Shown here: piece by piece, positions 59,144-59,757 of the stretch
Layout: each line of letters opens with the position of its first letter
Position numbering within the stretch: position 1 is the first letter of the stretch
DNA from: Betaproteobacteria bacterium
GTDB lineage: Bacteria; Pseudomonadota; Gammaproteobacteria; Burkholderiales; SG8-39
NCBI GenBank assembly: GCA_009693235.1
Contig: SHXR01000021.1
Span: forward strand, 1-59,757
DNA length: 59,757 nt
Direction of reading: 5' to 3'
The notes under the pieces: model-generated
What the model saw: only the letters and a program-made list of their open reading frames with translations
The model's database searches: none
What the model was told of the DNA's origin: nothing
Translations under genes and position numbers: made by a program

Positions 59144-59746
59144 ATGCTTTGGACCATTGTGCCGATTCGGGGTCTGGCAAGCAGCAAGTCGCGGCTGGCC
59201 GGAACGATCAACGACGAGGAGCGTTTGGCGCTTAACGACTGGATGTTGCGCACCGTATTGGAGGCGATTGAGGGCAATCAGGCGGGCCTTGATCGATGTC
59301 TGGTAGTCAGTCCCAGCGCCGATGCCCTCACCTTGGCGCAAGCATGCGGTGCGCAGACTCTCACGGAACCGGCGGGCGTCGGTCTCAACCAAGGGCTTGG
59401 CTTTGCGATGTGGCACGCCACAACGCTTGGCGCGTCGCAAGTGATGGTGCTCTCGGCCGACCTGCCCTATGTCACGAGTAAAGCGATCGATGGGCTGCTC
59501 GACGTCGCGCGCGCGGGCGAATGGGTGGTCGTCGCGGCCGATCACACCGGCACCGGAACCAATGCGCTGGTGCTCCGGCTCCCGACCACGTTCACATTTC
59601 AATTCGGCGAGGGAAGCCTGCTATTGCATCGGGAAGAAGCGATTCGGGCGGGCGCCGCAGTGGTCGTTCACCGCGACGCCGCGTTGGCCCATGACCTCGA
59701 TTCACCGGCCGACCTGGCGCGTTGGCAGGCAACACTGCATAAGTGA
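59144..59746 (+). CDS. cofC: F420 guanylyltransferase CofC/FbiD
   Basis: Nucleotidyltransferase (200 aa) that activates 2-phospholactate, phosphoenolpyruvate or 3-phosphoglycerate with GTP so that CofD can attach it to FO. The motifs VPIRGLASSKSRLAG, LSADLPYV, DHTGTGTNALVL, FGEGSLLLH and DLDSPADL are all present. It lies 17 bp after npdG. Which of the three substrates it uses cannot be told from sequence by eye; a betaproteobacterial CofC (Paraburkholderia rhizoxinica) is known to accept 3-phosphoglycerate. The window stops 11 bases later, so cofD and cofE homologues may follow. Confidence 0.93.
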   Translation: MLWTIVPIRGLASSKSRLAGTINDEERLALNDWMLRTVLEAIEGNQAGLDRCLVVSPSADALTLAQACGAQTLTEPAGVGLNQGLGFAMWHATTLGASQVMVLSADLPYVTSKAIDGLLDVARAGEWVVVAADHTGTGTNALVLRLPTTFTFQFGEGSLLLHREEAIRAGAAVVVHRDAALAHDLDSPADLARWQATLHK

Positions 59747-59757
59747 CGGCGCGCCCG

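Overview
The window looks like a chromosome segment of an uncultured or poorly characterised betaproteobacterium. The basis is gene order plus protein sequence. Positions 1-23,941 carry an almost uninterrupted minus-strand run: ybbN, a DUF6352 gene, a 3-methyladenine glycosylase, accA, tilS, ndk, rlmN, pilW, rodZ, ispG, hisS, a YfgM-like gene, bamB, der, hfq, hflX, hflK, hflC, a DUF2065 gene, hisZ, purA and a phosphoribosyltransferase. This is the classic betaproteobacterial housekeeping block. It is followed at the left edge by a threonine-synthase-like enzyme and an LLM-class (F420-type) oxidoreductase. I see no rRNA, tRNA, CRISPR array, transposase or phage gene.

Region by region. 23.9-24.6 kb is the one substantial non-coding, lower-GC patch. 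It holds a strong minus-strand intrinsic terminator, a stem-loop whose loop copies the anti-Shine-Dalgarno end of 16S rRNA (candidate sRNA) and an AT-rich dyad. 24.6-33.8 kb holds a DUF4126 membrane protein and a recC-recB-recD operon coupled by ATGA overlaps. 33.9-37.3 kb holds an unknown protein, a WYL regulator, a nucleotide-sugar epimerase broken at a run of nine G, and an SDR. 37.4-42.9 kb is a pentose-phosphate operon: a transaldolase/glucose-6-phosphate isomerase fusion, gnd and zwf. 43.3-45.5 kb is a two-component system whose kinase is frameshifted. 45.7-51.8 kb is a mixed block: MDR oxidoreductase, YheS-type ABC-F, HpaH/HsaA-like flavin hydroxylase, two abutting gene fragments and a crotonase.

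The right end is the most distinctive part. A minus-strand operon (acetamidase/formamidase, an enolase-superfamily fusion protein, pcaH, pcaG) has its last three genes joined by 4-base overlaps. Back to back with it run coenzyme F420 genes: a CofG-CofH fusion (FbiC), an F420:NADPH oxidoreductase and a CofC/FbiD-type guanylyltransferase. The F420 cluster probably continues beyond the window. F420 is rare in Betaproteobacteria, so a deazaflavin pathway beside a ring-cleavage operon is the best candidate for an undescribed functional association. Glucose-6-phosphate and 6-phosphogluconate oxidation could supply NADPH that the oxidoreductase passes to F420, but that link is inferred.

Three otherwise normal genes (pilW, the epimerase and the histidine kinase) are broken by single-base indels, mostly at homopolymers or short GC repeats. 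This could be residual sequencing error, or in the G9 case phase variation.
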